Below are positions 1-11,458 of a stretch of 64,000 nucleotides of DNA, piece by piece. Under the pieces are notes generated by a model. It saw only the letters and a list, made by a program, of their open reading frames with translations. It was not told the DNA's origin and made no database searches. Position 1 is the first letter of the stretch. Each line of letters opens with the position of its first letter. Where the stretch lies: assembly GCA_014529385.2 (NCBI GenBank), contig CM043957.1, positions 83,235,881-83,299,880 of the forward strand. The letters run 5' to 3'. The position numbers were made by a program, and so were the translations under genes. This stretch comes from Adiantum capillus-veneris. Its lineage: Eukaryota; Streptophyta; Polypodiopsida; Polypodiales; Pteridaceae.

Positions 1-2369
1 TGATGTTTGTTTAAGAGGTGGGGCTGGAATCAATGCAGGCACTCGAGGTGTGTCTGTCCATGCTAAGGTTGGTCTATTGGCCATCGCGGGCTTAAATACT
101 ATGCAATCCTTAACTTGATGACCATACCCTCCACATGCATTGCAGTTCCCATTGAATTTTACTCTAAAAGTAGGGAATTCACTGGTACCATGCGGTCCAT
201 AGCATACTGAGCACCATTGTTGCTCCCGTCTTGGATACATATGATTGTTTTGCGGAGCACGATTGTCTCTAAGACTCTCTTGAATAGCCTTGGTGAGATC
301 TGCTAAAGTCATCTCAGATATCTTTGGCTCTTTAGCAATAGGCTTTAGGGTCATTGGTTGATGCCCTGATGCTTGCGAGCTGATAGATTTAGACTCAACA
401 GACACTCTTTCTCCTTGAATCATTAAATTATCCTCCAATTGGATCGCATTGGTGGTGACTGCTTCCCAAGTGGTGATACCTCTAATGACTAGGCCATTGT
501 AGATATCCTCATGTCGTAATACCCTAATGAATCTATCAAGCAATTGGTTATTGTTGAAGCGCTCATTTGGATTACAACGAGAATTCAAATGCTTCAAGCG
601 ACTTATAAAGTCTCTTACCGACTCTCCTTCCTCTCGTTGGGCTTTCTGGAGCTGAGAGGATACACCCCAAAGCACTCTCTCTCATATGTATTCTTTTAAG
701 AACAGTTTCTTAAGAGTAGGGTAAATCGTTTTTTCTTCCACCCTTAGGGTTCTATACCAATCCCCAGCCTTTCCACATAAGGTTAGGCTTAAAGCATTTC
801 TATTATGTAGGTCATTGTGTTCTCCTAGAGAATCGCATATTTGTTCAAACACTTCGATATGCTTTCTCACATCCCAGTCTCCACTAAATTTTTGTGTGAG
901 CTTGGCTATTTGTACTGCCTTACTTCTAGGCTCTCTATCAGGCATGTTACGCATATTCTCAACAATCGATCGACCAATAGCTTGAGCAAATGTTGCCAAG
1001 TCACCTAAGTGAGCAGGCACCGTGGGTGAAGGCACTCCAGAGACTACATGTGGAGTAGGTATTGGCATTGGGCTTGGCGCATAGGAAGCCCTTGGGTTCC
1101 ACGTTGGGTACGATGTTGTGCCATGTGGTGGTCCATAGTTCATATGGGTGGCCCTAGGCATAGCAGACGTTGGATGTGACATGCTAATGCTAGCCGGTAT
1201 AGTCCCATGGAAATAAGAACTTGTCTATTGTGGTTGTGGAGCATAGGTAGTTGAAACAATGGGGGGAGTAGAGATTACATGAGTACGATGACCCATAGGT
1301 GCATACGATTGGTACACACTTGTAGGTACTATTGCAGGCATTGAGCTACCATGTAGCGGTGCTTTACTAACAAACGAGGTCCATGGTGTGTTTCTTGGCA
1401 TGCCCATCATTGGGGTAGGCATGGTATCCGTGGTGTCATCCAGGGAAAGATGAGCTAGACTTGGAAAAGTAAAGCTATCACTTGTGGGCTCAGATTGCAT
1501 TGAGACCCTTGGTGAAACAACATATGGGGGATCGATGGGACTCACTGGGGGAGTCTCCATTTGTGATAGAGTGGGTTGTTTCCCTTTGCCCGTGTCTAAA
1601 AATTGCATAGGACCCGTCGAAGGTATGTTTATTCCTTGATTTTGCCTCTCGGATTGGATAATCCTATGGATGACATTGCAGATCATGTGTTGTTGTTCTT
1701 CTAGACCAGTGGCACTAGATGTATATTGTACAACTTCTAACCAACCCACATGGTATGTGTAGCCCATGTATAGGTCGGTCAAAGTCTCCGTGTGTAGGTC
1801 ATATTCCCAATTTTCATTGAGAAATACCCCGTCCAAACTTGGTGTACTAGAGGGTTGCCGTGAGGTGAATGCAATGTTGCTTCCCGTGTTTTGACTTTTA
1901 GTCGCCGCTACCTTAGAGGCGACTTTGGAAGGTGGTAGCTCGGTAGGGCCCTCATTAAATGAGGTAGGTGGAATGTCCACGTGGACACTCTGAGGGAGTG
2001 TGGGGTCTACAGGAGATGTGAATGGTGATTCTAATTCCCCACCCTCTTCGTTTACTTCACTAGCCGTAGGTTCAGAGCGCGTAGCTCTACTAAAATTTTC
2101 CATCAAACGGCTAAAAACACTAGTTCCAGGTTGTTGGGCCCAGCTAGCACAGTTTCATTTGTTCCCCCGGGGCTTTGTGTAAGATGCTCTTCCATAATAT
2201 CGTAGTCAGAGGAAGAGTCGCTAGCCGCTATATTTGGGTCTTGGGTTGCACTACCTTGGGTCCCCGCCGAGGGCGTAGACCCTAGCGTGGAAGGATAGTG
2301 AGTACCCCCGTAAATCGAAGCACCAGCTAGTTGTTCGGACTCTAGCACACGACCAGAGCGTAGATACAT
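1..2369 (-). pseudogene. E1 gag, broken
   Basis: Gag (capsid/nucleocapsid) precursor of the E family. I chose the ATG at 2369 because the downstream residues LRSGRVLE also start the E2 and E3 proteins. The frame is open from 2369 to 2103, shifts, continues 2106..1225, meets a stop near 1183..1224, continues 1182..682, and meets another stop at 682. The rest to base 1 still resembles the E2/E3 gag core and two zinc-knuckle segments, one of which has lost a cysteine. Upstream of the core is a long Pro/Ser/Thr-rich region. No functional protein is expected. Confidence 0.85.
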
Positions 2370-2402
2370 GTGCTTTGGGTGCCCTACAAGTGTCGGCAAG
2401 TA

Positions 2403-3169
2403 CCCTCAAAGGTTACTTGCTTTGTTTTGTGGGTGTTTTGCACCCCGTTTTCTACTTGATTTTTTCTTGTTTTTGATGTTTTTTGAATGTTTTTTAATGT
2501 TTGATTTTTTTGATTAAAGTGTGTGATAGCTTGAAACGAGCGTATCACTTAGAGGGTCGCTGTGAGCTTTACAACACAATTTTCGGGCATCTAACGTTCC
2601 GTTGGTCCTCAAAAAATCGATTTTTAGCTACGTGTGAAGCTAAAATTCGTTTTTTTAAAAGGCGACTGAGGCCTAGGCTTGAGCGTGAGCTTGGGCTTGG
2701 GTCTGGGAGATATTTCCGATCCCGATCCTACCTTTAAAATTTTTAATTTTTTTGATTTTTTTAAAAATTTTAATTTAAAAAAAAGGATAAGTTCGCCGCG
2801 ACCTGCACGAGAGCACACACACACACACTCTATCTACCTAATTCTAACTAATACACCTACTCTTACAGACTAACACACTCTATTAACTCTCACTAATCTA
2901 CTTCCTACTTACTGTACACAGAAAACGAACTACCTTAATACAAAGAGAATAAACACAGTACCTTTGAAATCTCTATTAACAAAGAAAAGTAACTACCTTA
3001 ATACACAGAGAATAAACACAGTACCTTTGAAAACTCCATTAACAAAAAAAACACACAGTATAACACCAAATCCCTCTTCTCAACACACACACTCCTTCCC
3101 TATCTTTCCTATAATTGAAATTGCACCACTGAGAAGCACAAAGTGCTACTCGAGCTTGGTGTATGGCAT
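2403..3169 (-). other. E1 untranslated leader
   Basis: Non-coding leader between PBS and gag. It holds a block (about 2515..2630) shared with the E2 and E3 leaders, A/T-rich runs, and short CA-rich and 'taatacac' repeats. No ORF is conserved among the three copies here. Confidence 0.7.
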
Positions 3170-3187
3170 TCCCCGGCAACGGTGCCA
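3170..3187 (-). other. E1 primer-binding site (tRNA-Asp type)
   Basis: On the minus strand this reads TGGCACCGTTGCCGGGGA. It pairs with the 3' end of plant tRNA-Asp with one mismatch, and lies four bases inside the LTR. Confidence 0.85.
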
Positions 3188-3191
3188 AAAA

Positions 3192-3717
3192 TGTGCGTGT
3201 ATGTCACACGTGTCAATGCAAGAAACTTGCTGATACACCGTGTGCGAGCCATAAATGGATCCAAGCACACGCCAAGCCTAAACTAGTAAGCTCAAAGAAG
3301 GCGATGGTGTGTCACTCACTGCTCTACGCTTGCTTCGTGGAGGATTCCTTGCCGCGAAGAAGGAGCCGCCGCTTCGCCACGCTCAACCGCTTCGCTTCTG
3401 TCGTGCCGTCATCGCAATGCTCGATCACACACTCTCTGTCTCTCTCACGCATACACACACACACACAAGGAGATGAAGAAGAAGAAGATGGAGATGGAGC
3501 AAGAGCACTCTTCTATTGCACAAATGAGAGAATGAGTGAATTTTAGGTTTAGTTGACTTTTATATGAGCTCGCCCCATTCACACTTGGGCGTCCATTCTT
3601 AGCCAACTAATCCTTGAATGTTCCAGTTAGAGTGTGCTAATAAATAATGCAATGTCCGCCGTAGGTTACAACGTCAGTCGTAGGTGATAGGGTGTCCGTG
3701 AGCCGTGAGGGTTAACA
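3192..3717 (-). repeat. E1 5' LTR
   Basis: 526 bp. On the minus strand it begins TGTTAACCCTC and ends in CA next to the PBS. It matches the E2 and E3 LTRs along its length, including a CT/CA microsatellite at about 3430..3470. Confidence 0.9.
3557..3564 (-). promoter_or_regulatory. E1 LTR TATA box
   Basis: TATAAAAG on the minus strand, at the same LTR position as in E3 (53615..53622) and as CATAAAAG in E2. It probably directs genomic RNA synthesis. Confidence 0.6.
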
Positions 3718-3754
3718 ATAGTCGAGGACGACTATGATTTCAAGAGAGAGGTAA

Positions 3755-5377
3755 TGTCATAAAATTTAATATCTAATATCTAACCAACCCAAATGATTTT
3801 CTCATATTAAATTGATCACTTAATGTGGGAGAATAAATGGGAACAAGTGTTAAGATATAGACATGTGCTTATAGATCTATCTCTGGTAAAGGGGCCCAAA
3901 TGAGAGATGGTCTATCAAAGAGCAAGGCTAACAAATAGAGCATAAGACCTTAGGGTTAGCTTCATTGAAGACCTCCAATAATGTGTGTAAAAGGCCTTTG
4001 ACCTTAGGTACGCTAGGGCTGAGCTTGAGGCGCGGGAACCCGACCCAACTCGAGGTGCTTGTCCTGCTTGTCATGCTTGACGACTAAGGTGCTTGAGGTG
4101 CTTGATGATTGAGGTGCTTGAGATGCTTGAGGTGCTTAATTATTGAGATGCTTGAGGTGCTTGACATGCTTGAGATGCTAGGGTTGCACTTAAGGTGAGA
4201 ACCAAGCCCAAGCTTAAAGTGCTTATGAGCCAAGCTTGTGGTGGGAACTGGGCCTATGCATGAGGGGCTTGAGGTGTCAAAAAGTCAAAGATTCAATCCC
4301 TACAAGGAGGGGCGAGCCCTACATGGGGGGGATGAGAGAGAACACCCACACACTCACACAAGGCATACATGGTACAAAGAAAGCAAAAGGGACACTTGTC
4401 AAGTTCCTCCTCATGTTGCCCTCATGGTGTGCCTGAAGCCTATAAGTTGGCCACCCAAGGGTCCAATAATAATTTAGGAGATTTATTTATTGATTTAACA
4501 TTTATCTAGCCCTCTCTCTCAAAGAGGAAAGGGGGACACTTGTCTCAAGGCTACCCTTGCTGCTTGTAATGCCTCCTGCTTGTGATTGGCTAGGCCTGGA
4601 GGGGTCCAATGAGCTTCAAGCATGAGCTACAAGAGGGGGTCGACCCAAGCAAGCTAGGGGGTTGCTTAGGGGGTATACTCACCCACACACACTCAAAAAC
4701 ACTCTCATTGTGTGCTATGCAAAGTGCAAGAGCTCTCTCTCCTTCTCCAAGCAAGTAGAGGTTGAGAGCCTACACCAACACTCTTGGATATGGAGTGCAA
4801 ATCCAACCAAGAGCCATGATTCAATGCTTAAGCTTTCCATCTCCTTCTTCTTCATTACTATGCTATATGTATGCTAGAAACAAGAGTTATGATAAGTGAG
4901 GAACTAATTCTTTCTCGTACGAAATGTTTCTTCTTCCTCTTCCCTACCCTCATTCCCTGCTAGCTCTCTCCACCTTCGAAGGTGTTTGAGGTCTTGGGAC
5001 TGAGGCTTGGGATAGTTAAAGCTTTCTTCAAGTTTATGTTATGTTTGTGATGCATGAAGCTTTCCATCTTCATTGCATCACCTAGGTCACAAGGAACACA
5101 AAGATTGTATTGTAACAAGTCTCTCTTAATGGGAGAAATCATAATACAAATGCCTATTGGAGGGGGGACCGGCTCCACATAAATCCGGTCCTCAACTGTT
5201 GTCATGTTCTCTAAATTCTCTCTCTTGCAAAAGTATTGTTCATGCCAAGTTAACTAATTGCTATGATTATGTTGCTATCTTCAATTATGTTCACCCGCTA
5301 TGCTCACAAAGTCATTTCTCAAAAGTACTCTCATTAATTTCCACTACTCTCAAATTAAATAGGCCAATTTCATTACA
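3755..5377 (+). repeat. R1: long LTR of the E5 family, solo or remnant
   Basis: It begins TGTCATAAAATTTAATATC and ends CATTACA. Both ends and most of the body match the E5 LTR at 59460..60225. R1 carries an extra 866 bp (4073..4938) that the E5 LTR lacks. No internal region of this family follows; the sequence passes straight into element S. The flanking 5-mers (GGTAA and GTTAT) do not match, so it is not a clean solo LTR. Confidence 0.75.
4051..4181 (+). repeat. degenerate GCTTGAGGT-type tandem repeats in R1
   Basis: About ten imperfect copies of a 9-15 bp unit around 'gcttgaggt' or 'gcttgagat' occur in succession. They fall mostly in the R1 segment missing from the E5 LTR. Confidence 0.7.
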
Positions 5378-5493
5378 GTTATTAATCAAGTTATGTTTTG
5401 GGTCTACTCTCTCTCTCTCTCTCTCATTACTAGTGTACTTATTAATGCTACAATAATGAATGCTAGTCTTGTTGATCCACCCTACCCATCAAT

Positions 5494-5505
5494 TGGTATC
5501 AGAGT
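5494..5505 (+). other. S primer-binding site (initiator tRNA-Met type)
   Basis: TGGTATCAGAGT, one base different from the common TGGTATCAGAGC, two bases after the 5' LTR remnant. Confidence 0.7.
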
Positions 5506-5881
5506 GTATGGTTTGAGTAGCAATCTCTAATTGCTTTCTCCATTAATTGCACATCCCAATAATTGAGCACTAACGGGCTTGTCTTTGGTAGACCCAAGAG
5601 GCCACTACTCTCAATGGATTAGTCGAGGTTAGCAAAAGAGCAGTAGGATTTGTTAATTAGAAATTAGTGTGTGCTTAGACTAGCATTTAGGTTTCAATTT
5701 GTTCTGATTTTGCATGAAATTTTTCTCCTCTATGTAGTCTCTATTCGAGCTCCAAACCGCCGCATTAATCGTATGTGTGATTAGTGCTCCCTGAGCTCTC
5801 TTTGAAAAGAAATTAAGTTCCATAAATTGATGCTCCTGGCCTAACTAATATAATTTGTTATTTTTAGGTGTGTGCTGAGCT

Positions 5882-6180
5882 GTGTGTGAGTTTATGTGTG
5901 TCATTTATGGAGATGATGTTGCGTTGTGCACATGTGAGGAGACACACACTATCCTTGGAGAGTTTCCAAGTAATAAGATCGCTCCATCAAGCACTATGAG
6001 AGAGAAGAAAAAGCCGTCTTCAAGGGCCGGAGGAGGATCAACAATATCAACTTGTTATGCATGTAGTTTTTCTTGCACCACATCTAGTCTTTCATCAAAT
6101 AAAGGTATCAAGAAATTTGCTATGAGTGTAGAAAGCCCGAACACTTAGCAAAGGTTTTCACAAAGATTAAAGAATTTAGC
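5882..6180 (+). pseudogene. S gag remnant with partial zinc knuckle
   Basis: At about 6115..6156 the sequence encodes CYECRKPEHLAK, which fits the first three ligands of a CX2CX4HX4C gag knuckle; the last cysteine is not in place. The upstream stretch has lysine/serine-rich coding-like sequence but no long frame. This identifies the element as an LTR retrotransposon; it is not a working gene. Confidence 0.45.
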
Positions 6181-6287
6181 AGCAGTAGCAACATCCAAAC
6201 AATAGCATTGTAGAAGGTATGAATATGAAGCTAGTTTCCCGAGACGTGGCACTGACAATGGCGACTTGTAGGCAAAATATGGGTGAG

Positions 6288-6410
6288 TCCCAACCTCATT
6301 TTTGGAGTCATCTTAGTGGAAAACTCAGCCCCAACCTCATTTTTGGAGTCATCTTGGTGGACATCTCATCCCCAACCTCATTTTTGGAGTCATCTTGGTG
6401 AACAACTTGA
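6288..6410 (+). repeat. three 41-bp tandem repeats
   Basis: Three consecutive copies of a 41-bp unit built around 'caacctcatttttggagtca'; copies 2 and 3 are nearly identical. They lie just upstream of the S polypurine tract. Confidence 0.85.
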
Positions 6411-6554
6411 TCCTATGAGACTCATGGTTTGAGGGGAGGCCTATTTAGCCTTTGTGGCACCATACTCCAAAGAGTCATTATATATAACCTGTGTAATCTG
6501 GTCTTCGGGACAATTGATCTCTTGGTAGTTGGTTACTAGTCTAGTCCAAAGTCC

Positions 6555-6563
6555 AAGGGGAGG
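6555..6563 (+). other. S polypurine tract
   Basis: AAGGGGAGG, directly before the 3' LTR: the expected plus-strand primer site. Confidence 0.65.
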
Positions 6564-6565
6564 TT

Positions 6566-6937
6566 TGTTGGGTTTGTGGTCTTTGGCCTAGCATCCACAA
6601 CTGTTATGTAAGAATCATCTCTTGCACAGTTAGCAATCCAGTAAGCATGTAAGCATGTGAGGACACATAGCTTAGCACCTCTTGGAAGGTGAGTTGCACA
6701 AGAGTCCAAATGCCATCCCAATCAGCATAGATTTTCCACATTCTATGGACACTCTTGACTTTTGGAGAGTTGCCCCTTGACCTTTGGGAAAAGGTACTCG
6801 TGACTCTTGAGAGGTGCACCTAGTCATATGAGCTACTATATAAGTAGCAAGAGCTTGTACAAACTCTGCAACCCAATCAATCATTGTAAGCATGTTGTCG
6901 ATTTATCATTAATCAAGTTATGTCTTGAGTCTACACA

Positions 6938-6976
<39 letters not shown>

Positions 6977-7051
6977 ATTCTCTAATTACTAGTGTAACTA
7001 GCAATGATATATTCATGAATCTTAGTCTCGTTGATCCACCCTAACCCAACA
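6566..7051 (+). repeat. S 3' LTR
   Basis: 486 bp with perfect nine-base inverted ends, TGTTGGGTT and AACCCAACA. It contains a (CT)n run at about 6940..6975. The end region matches 5378..5491. Confidence 0.8.
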
Positions 7052-7052
7052 A

Positions 7053-7210
7053 TAAGAATTATTGTTCTTTTAAAGAAGATGGGATCTTTATTTTGCACGT
7101 AACGATCGTTCCAAAGCTCTTTGATGAATGTGTCGAAAACACACTAGCTCACTAGTAACATCTTAAGGGTCAAGATCAAAGATTGATAAGAGTAAAAGCA
7201 TACATAAGAG
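7053..7210 (+). repeat. direct repeat copy 1
   Basis: About 158 bp starting 'taagaattattg', matching 8171..8327 with scattered differences. The pair is 1.1 kb apart. They could be decayed LTRs of a small element or a segmental duplication; no PBS or coding sequence decides between these. Confidence 0.7.
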
Positions 7211-7768
7211 TATGAATGGAGGTCTTAATCTACTTGGTCACTAGTCATAAGCCATGTAAGCAAGCTTTGTCATAATCACCAACAATAACACTGATAGATG
7301 TAAGGGACTCACATATGTATTTTATCTTCAAGACAAAGTCATTCATAGCTAGGTCCTTATTTTGCATAGCCTATTGAATTCTACGTTCAAGTGAAACTTC
7401 CTTGCCTTGCTGTTGGTGAGACCAAATTATTCCAAGTTTCCTTGGGTAAATTGGCATCTTGTAGATGCCGCACCTTGGTATCCTAAACATCGATAGATAA
7501 CCAATACATGACCTTTCATGCTCCATAATTCAAGTATTTAAAGGTGAAAATTAGCCGAAAAAGAAACCCAAAATACACGTGTGAAGCTCAACACACATGC
7601 ACAGTCATCTATGTCGAGTGTATCAAGGAGGGTAATGGCTCATTGGACCACACACATGTACTTGCCTATAGTTGAGTAATTGCATATGGATGACTGGAGA
7701 GGACACTAGATTAATGAAGATGTTTAGGTTGGAGGTGCTAATTCTCATTGGCTCAATCCACTTAAAGA

Positions 7769-7814
<46 letters not shown>
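7769..7814 (+). repeat. (GA)n microsatellite
   Basis: Uninterrupted GA run of about 46 bp between the two direct repeats. Confidence 0.95.
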
Positions 7815-7816
<2 letters not shown>

Positions 7817-8170
7817 ATTCATATTGAAAATATCACCATAACTTGCATTGTTCAAAGCATGTATACAATGAGCATTAGTATATATAGGAGATGGAAGAGG
7901 ATTTAGGGATGACACACAACTACACACACCTCATGGGCACACATGCCTTAAGTGAAAGTTCACATAAGAAGAGAATAAGCTACAACAAAAATTTTACAAG
8001 GAGAAATTGGACCTTGGGAGTGAGCATGCAAGCATAGCCTAATCTACATAATATTAATAGAGGTTAGTCGTCCATGATTAGTTGAAGAACCCGTGTCGTA
8101 ATCACTTTCTGCTCCCTCTCTCCCCATCCTACTTAAGCAGGCTATCATGAACACTTATTTAATGCAGTAA

Positions 8171-8327
8171 GAATTATTGATCATAAAAGAAGATGGGATC
8201 TTTATTTCGCACGTAACGATCATCACAAAGCTCTTTGATGAATGTGTCAACAACACGCTAGCTCATGGCAAGTAACATCTTAAGGGTCAACATCCAAGAT
8301 TTTCAAGTGCAAAAGCATACATAGAGG
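8171..8327 (+). repeat. direct repeat copy 2
   Basis: Second copy of the 7053..7210 sequence in the same orientation. Confidence 0.7.
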
Positions 8328-8424
8328 CACATCTATGTCCATAAATAAGTGCGCATAATACACACATAAACAGAAATACTTTTTTTTGCATATATACATG
8401 TATAGAAGTATATTTTCATAGCAT

Positions 8425-8902
8425 AGAAAATGACCAAAATACCCCTCTAATTTGTGGAAATTCCCAAAATACCCCTCAAATTTCAAATATTCCCTATGTA
8501 CCCCCCATATTCCAAAATGTCTTCAAATTTTCAAAATTCCCATTGTTGTGAGAGTAAATTTCTCCAAAGAGATTTTTTTTTGTAGCTTTTCATAAGAAGA
8601 CTGATTGTCTATCAATACAAGATACTAAAACTAGAGTTTGAGTGGTTATGTAGGCTTTGGAGATGAATTGCTTCATTACACCTTTAGACATAATTGCCTC
8701 TTTTGAGAGGTAATTTATGACAAATTACATGCTAAGCACTCAAAAACGAACTGCGATTGTAAAAAAGGAATAAAGATTAGGGAATTGTGAACGATCCAAC
8801 CAAAATAGACACAAAGGTATTTCGGGAATTTTTGAAATTTGAAGGATATTTTGGGAATTTCCAAAAATTAGAGGGGTATTTTGATAATTTTCCCATTTTC
8901 AT
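8425..8902. mobile_element. foldback / MITE-like element
   Basis: The left 75-90 bp (from 8425) recur as a reverse complement at about 8815..8902. Both arms contain 'caaaatacccctctaattt' and 'ggaaattcccaaaata'. The centre (about 8500..8814) has no coding frame. A short element with long terminal inverted repeats fits a non-autonomous DNA transposon. No certain target duplication was found. Confidence 0.65.
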
Positions 8903-9247
8903 ATTTATATGCATATATGTTATGCACACATGAGTTGAGTATATACATTTATTTGTTGATTAATTAAGCATACATGCATAAAGATAGTGAACTTAGAGAG
9001 AGAGAGACGGCGGGGGGCAAAGAAAGAATTCAAAGAAGGTGAAAACGCTAGGGAAGGTCGGTCACGGTCACTGGATCATGGCGTTTGGCTGTCTGTGGCG
9101 AGAGAGAGAGAGAGAGAAGAGAGAGATGACGTGTGAATTAAGAGGAGAGAGAACGTCAGTGCTGATGGGTAGCGCCCTAGACAATCTCTGCCCTAATGAC
9201 TCCGCTTTTGGCAAACTTAGCTTGGTGGATTACCTACCTAAGGCTAT

Positions 9248-9314
<67 letters not shown>

Positions 9315-10023
9315 CTGCATCCTTCAGCAATGCACGCCCTAATTTTGTGTAGTGATTTGTCATACCATAAAAAAATATTTAGAAGAATAAAACCATCCAG
9401 CCAATGCATGACCCCGAGCATTTCCATTATCTGAGTACTTAGTCAGGCCGATTTTGATTGGTGGATTTCAATAAATAATTCAAAGTGATTATTGGGATTT
9501 ATCTCTAGTTAATGCGGAAGTGGGGCGTGAGCTTGTCCCCTTTGCATTCATGGGCAGGACATAGATTTTGGCTGCCAGCTGGAAGATTGTGATAGAGCTC
9601 TATATTATAGGCTCCCATAGCCTATTGCATCTCTTGCTTTTAGCTAACTCATCTTTGCTTAATCCTCCATTTTCTTGCCTAATTATACCCATTTCCTTGC
9701 TTAATCCTCCCCCCACTCTCCCTGTCAAGCTCTGACACATTTCCCGCATCAGTATAATATTCCTGATTTTGATGGCCTAGCAGCGAGCATTACCCTCCTT
9801 CCTCATCGCCCTCATATTATGGACTCACTCAGCAATTATATTGGTATGTGGGTTTACTCAGCAATGTTTAAATTTGCACCATCACCCTCCATTCCATCTC
9901 ATCTTCGTTACTATCTTGTTAATGTGTACATCCAGGGCTTTTGGCCAAATACTTGAGTACTCGATGAATATCGACAAAGATGTTCGCACTGCTGCATCGC
10001 CACACTTAATTTCCTGCCAAATT
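8903..10023. other. intergenic, microsatellite-rich, upstream of the gene
   Basis: No gene recognised. It holds GA runs around 9098..9127 and a 59-bp (TC)n at 9252..9310. The promoter of the 10024 gene probably lies in this interval, but no TATA element is convincing. Confidence 0.6.
9252..9310 (+). repeat. (TC)n microsatellite
   Basis: Uninterrupted TC run of 59 bp about 700 bp upstream of the DUF7086-like gene. Confidence 0.95.
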
Positions 10024-11048
10024 ATGTCAGATTCAGGGTCGGATGACTACCTACGGTTGACACTATCACCGCCTGGATCGCGCTCACAATCAGAGACATC
10101 ATCTTCACAGACCCCATCCACAACAAGTGGGTATAGTATAGCCTTTCAACTCAGCATTTAACTTATGATATATCACTAGCTGGCTACATTGAATGTGTCT
10201 CTTCATTATTACTATCATGTTACTAACATTTTCCTACTAAGCATTTGGGGCTCATTATGATGATGATGATTGTACTTTTATTTAACTTTGTGTACTTCAA
10301 CCCAAGCATGACAGCCATACTGTTTTTGTACTTTGTGTACTACATTAAGGGATGCATTTTAACATGTGCAGCCTCAAGGACCGATGACAATATTGCGGCG
10401 ATGGGTGCGGCATCGTTGCCACATGCGGGCATGCTCTCCGAGGTGTACAGCCACCAAAGGGCAGCTGGAGGAAGCGGAGGGCCCATGCGACGGGCAGGCA
10501 GCTCGCAAAGACGTACAGCAACAACAGAGAGGCCAGCGTCTGGAAGTGGCATGCCGAAGGAAGAGAGAATAGAACCACCATATCCATGGGCGACAGACAA
10601 GAGAGCAGCGGTCGAAACCCTAGACATGTTGAGAGTGAAGGGCATAAAGAGCATATGGGGGGAAGTGATATGCAAGAAGTGTGATGGGCAACAAAGATTG
10701 GAGCTGGAGGTAGAGGAGGAATTTGCAAGAGTGAGCAGTTTTTTTTTGGGCAATAGGGATAGCATGCATGATAGGGCACCAATGGTGTGGTATAGTCCGC
10801 GACTCCTCGACTGTCCGCTGTGCCGGCAAGGCGATTGTGTGCGGCCTGTTGTGGCCTCCAAGAAGAGGGCAATTAACTGGCTCTTCTTGTTCCTGACTCA
10901 AACTCTTGGGCTTTGCACTCTTGAGCAGCTCAAGTACTTCTGCAAGCACAACCGCAAACATCGCACCGGCGCCAAAGACCGTGTGCTCTACCTCACCTAT
11001 GCAGGAATACTTAAACAGCTCCATCCTTCTGGCCCTTATGATCCATAG
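10024..11048 (+). CDS. DUF7086-like plant protein, two exons
   Basis: The only convincing cellular gene. Proposed join: 10024..10126 and 10372..11048, about 259 aa, with a 245-bp GT..AG intron (donor GTGGGT, acceptor TGTGCAG). This splice keeps frame. Exon 1 encodes a Ser/Thr-rich acidic N-terminus starting MSDSGSDDYLRLTLSP. Exon 2 begins low-complexity, then from about residue 100 has PPYPWATDKRA, a CKKC pair, SMHDRAP, a CPLC pair, INWLFLFL, EQLKYFCKH and HRTGAKDRVLYLTY. From memory these match an uncharacterised plant family (DUF7086). The two CX2C pairs could bind one metal ion (inference). Function is unknown. The exon 2 frame is open upstream to 10245, so start and splice are less certain than the domain. 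There is no sign of decay, in contrast to the surrounding elements. Confidence 0.72.
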
Positions 11049-11458
11049 CTTAATTATCCGGTCTCTGTCAATAAGCAAAAGATAATTATTCAAGGTGTAA
11101 TGGCCAAAATCTCTCTCTCTCTCTCTTTCTGCTCAAATTACGATTAGGGTTTTTTCTCACCATTTTCACTCAATGAGTTGCCTTCGGGACCTTACAATTG
11201 CCAAATTATAGTACGTCATCATCCTCTCCCCTCAGTATGTGTCCCTCTTGCACTTCCAACTTCTATCATGCATAAATATCACCTACACAAGAAGCTTCTA
11301 CAACCTGATTGAGAATTTCCTTCATAGCACCTTTGAAGCTAATGGTGAATGGGATACTAGAGGATGAGAGATTCTCCAAAGCTAGCAATGTTTCTTTCTT
11401 TCCAAATGTGGTGGAGAAAAACACCTCTGATACATGTCCAGAGTGGCACATCACTGAA

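Larger units (their letters stand above)
1..3717 (-). mobile_element. E1: Ty3/Gypsy LTR retrotransposon, 5' part, truncated by window edge
   Basis: The element reads leftwards. From its 5' end it has an LTR (3192..3717), a primer-binding site complementary to tRNA-Asp (3170..3187), a leader of about 800 bp, then a gag reading frame that runs off the window at base 1. Gag residues, the leader blocks and the LTR match E2 and E3, so the three form one family. The 3' LTR is outside the window, so the target duplication cannot be tested; the five bases after the right end are ATAGT. Confidence 0.9.
5378..7051 (+). mobile_element. S: degenerate LTR retrotransposon
   Basis: Order: truncated 5' LTR (5378..5491), tRNA-Met-type PBS (5494..5505), about 1 kb of decayed interior with a gag zinc-knuckle remnant, a 41-bp tandem repeat, a polypurine tract, and a complete 3' LTR (6566..7051). 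The 5' LTR piece matches only the last part of the 3' LTR, including its CT tract and the 'gttgatccaccc' end. The interior is far too short for pol, so S is a deletion derivative or a non-autonomous element. Confidence 0.7.

Noticed and set aside
3718-3754. R1 as a clean solo LTR inserted into the S 5' LTR
   Set aside because: The left flank does not match S sequence, and the 5-mers at the R1 ends differ.
6288-6410. Regular 41-bp repeats that might suggest a CRISPR-like array
   Set aside because: Units are contiguous with no unique spacers, and the context is a plant retroelement.
10340-10872. Minus-strand frames of about 175 codons over the DUF7086-like gene
   Set aside because: Shadow frames of exon 2; no family similarity, and the plus-strand frame has the conserved domain.
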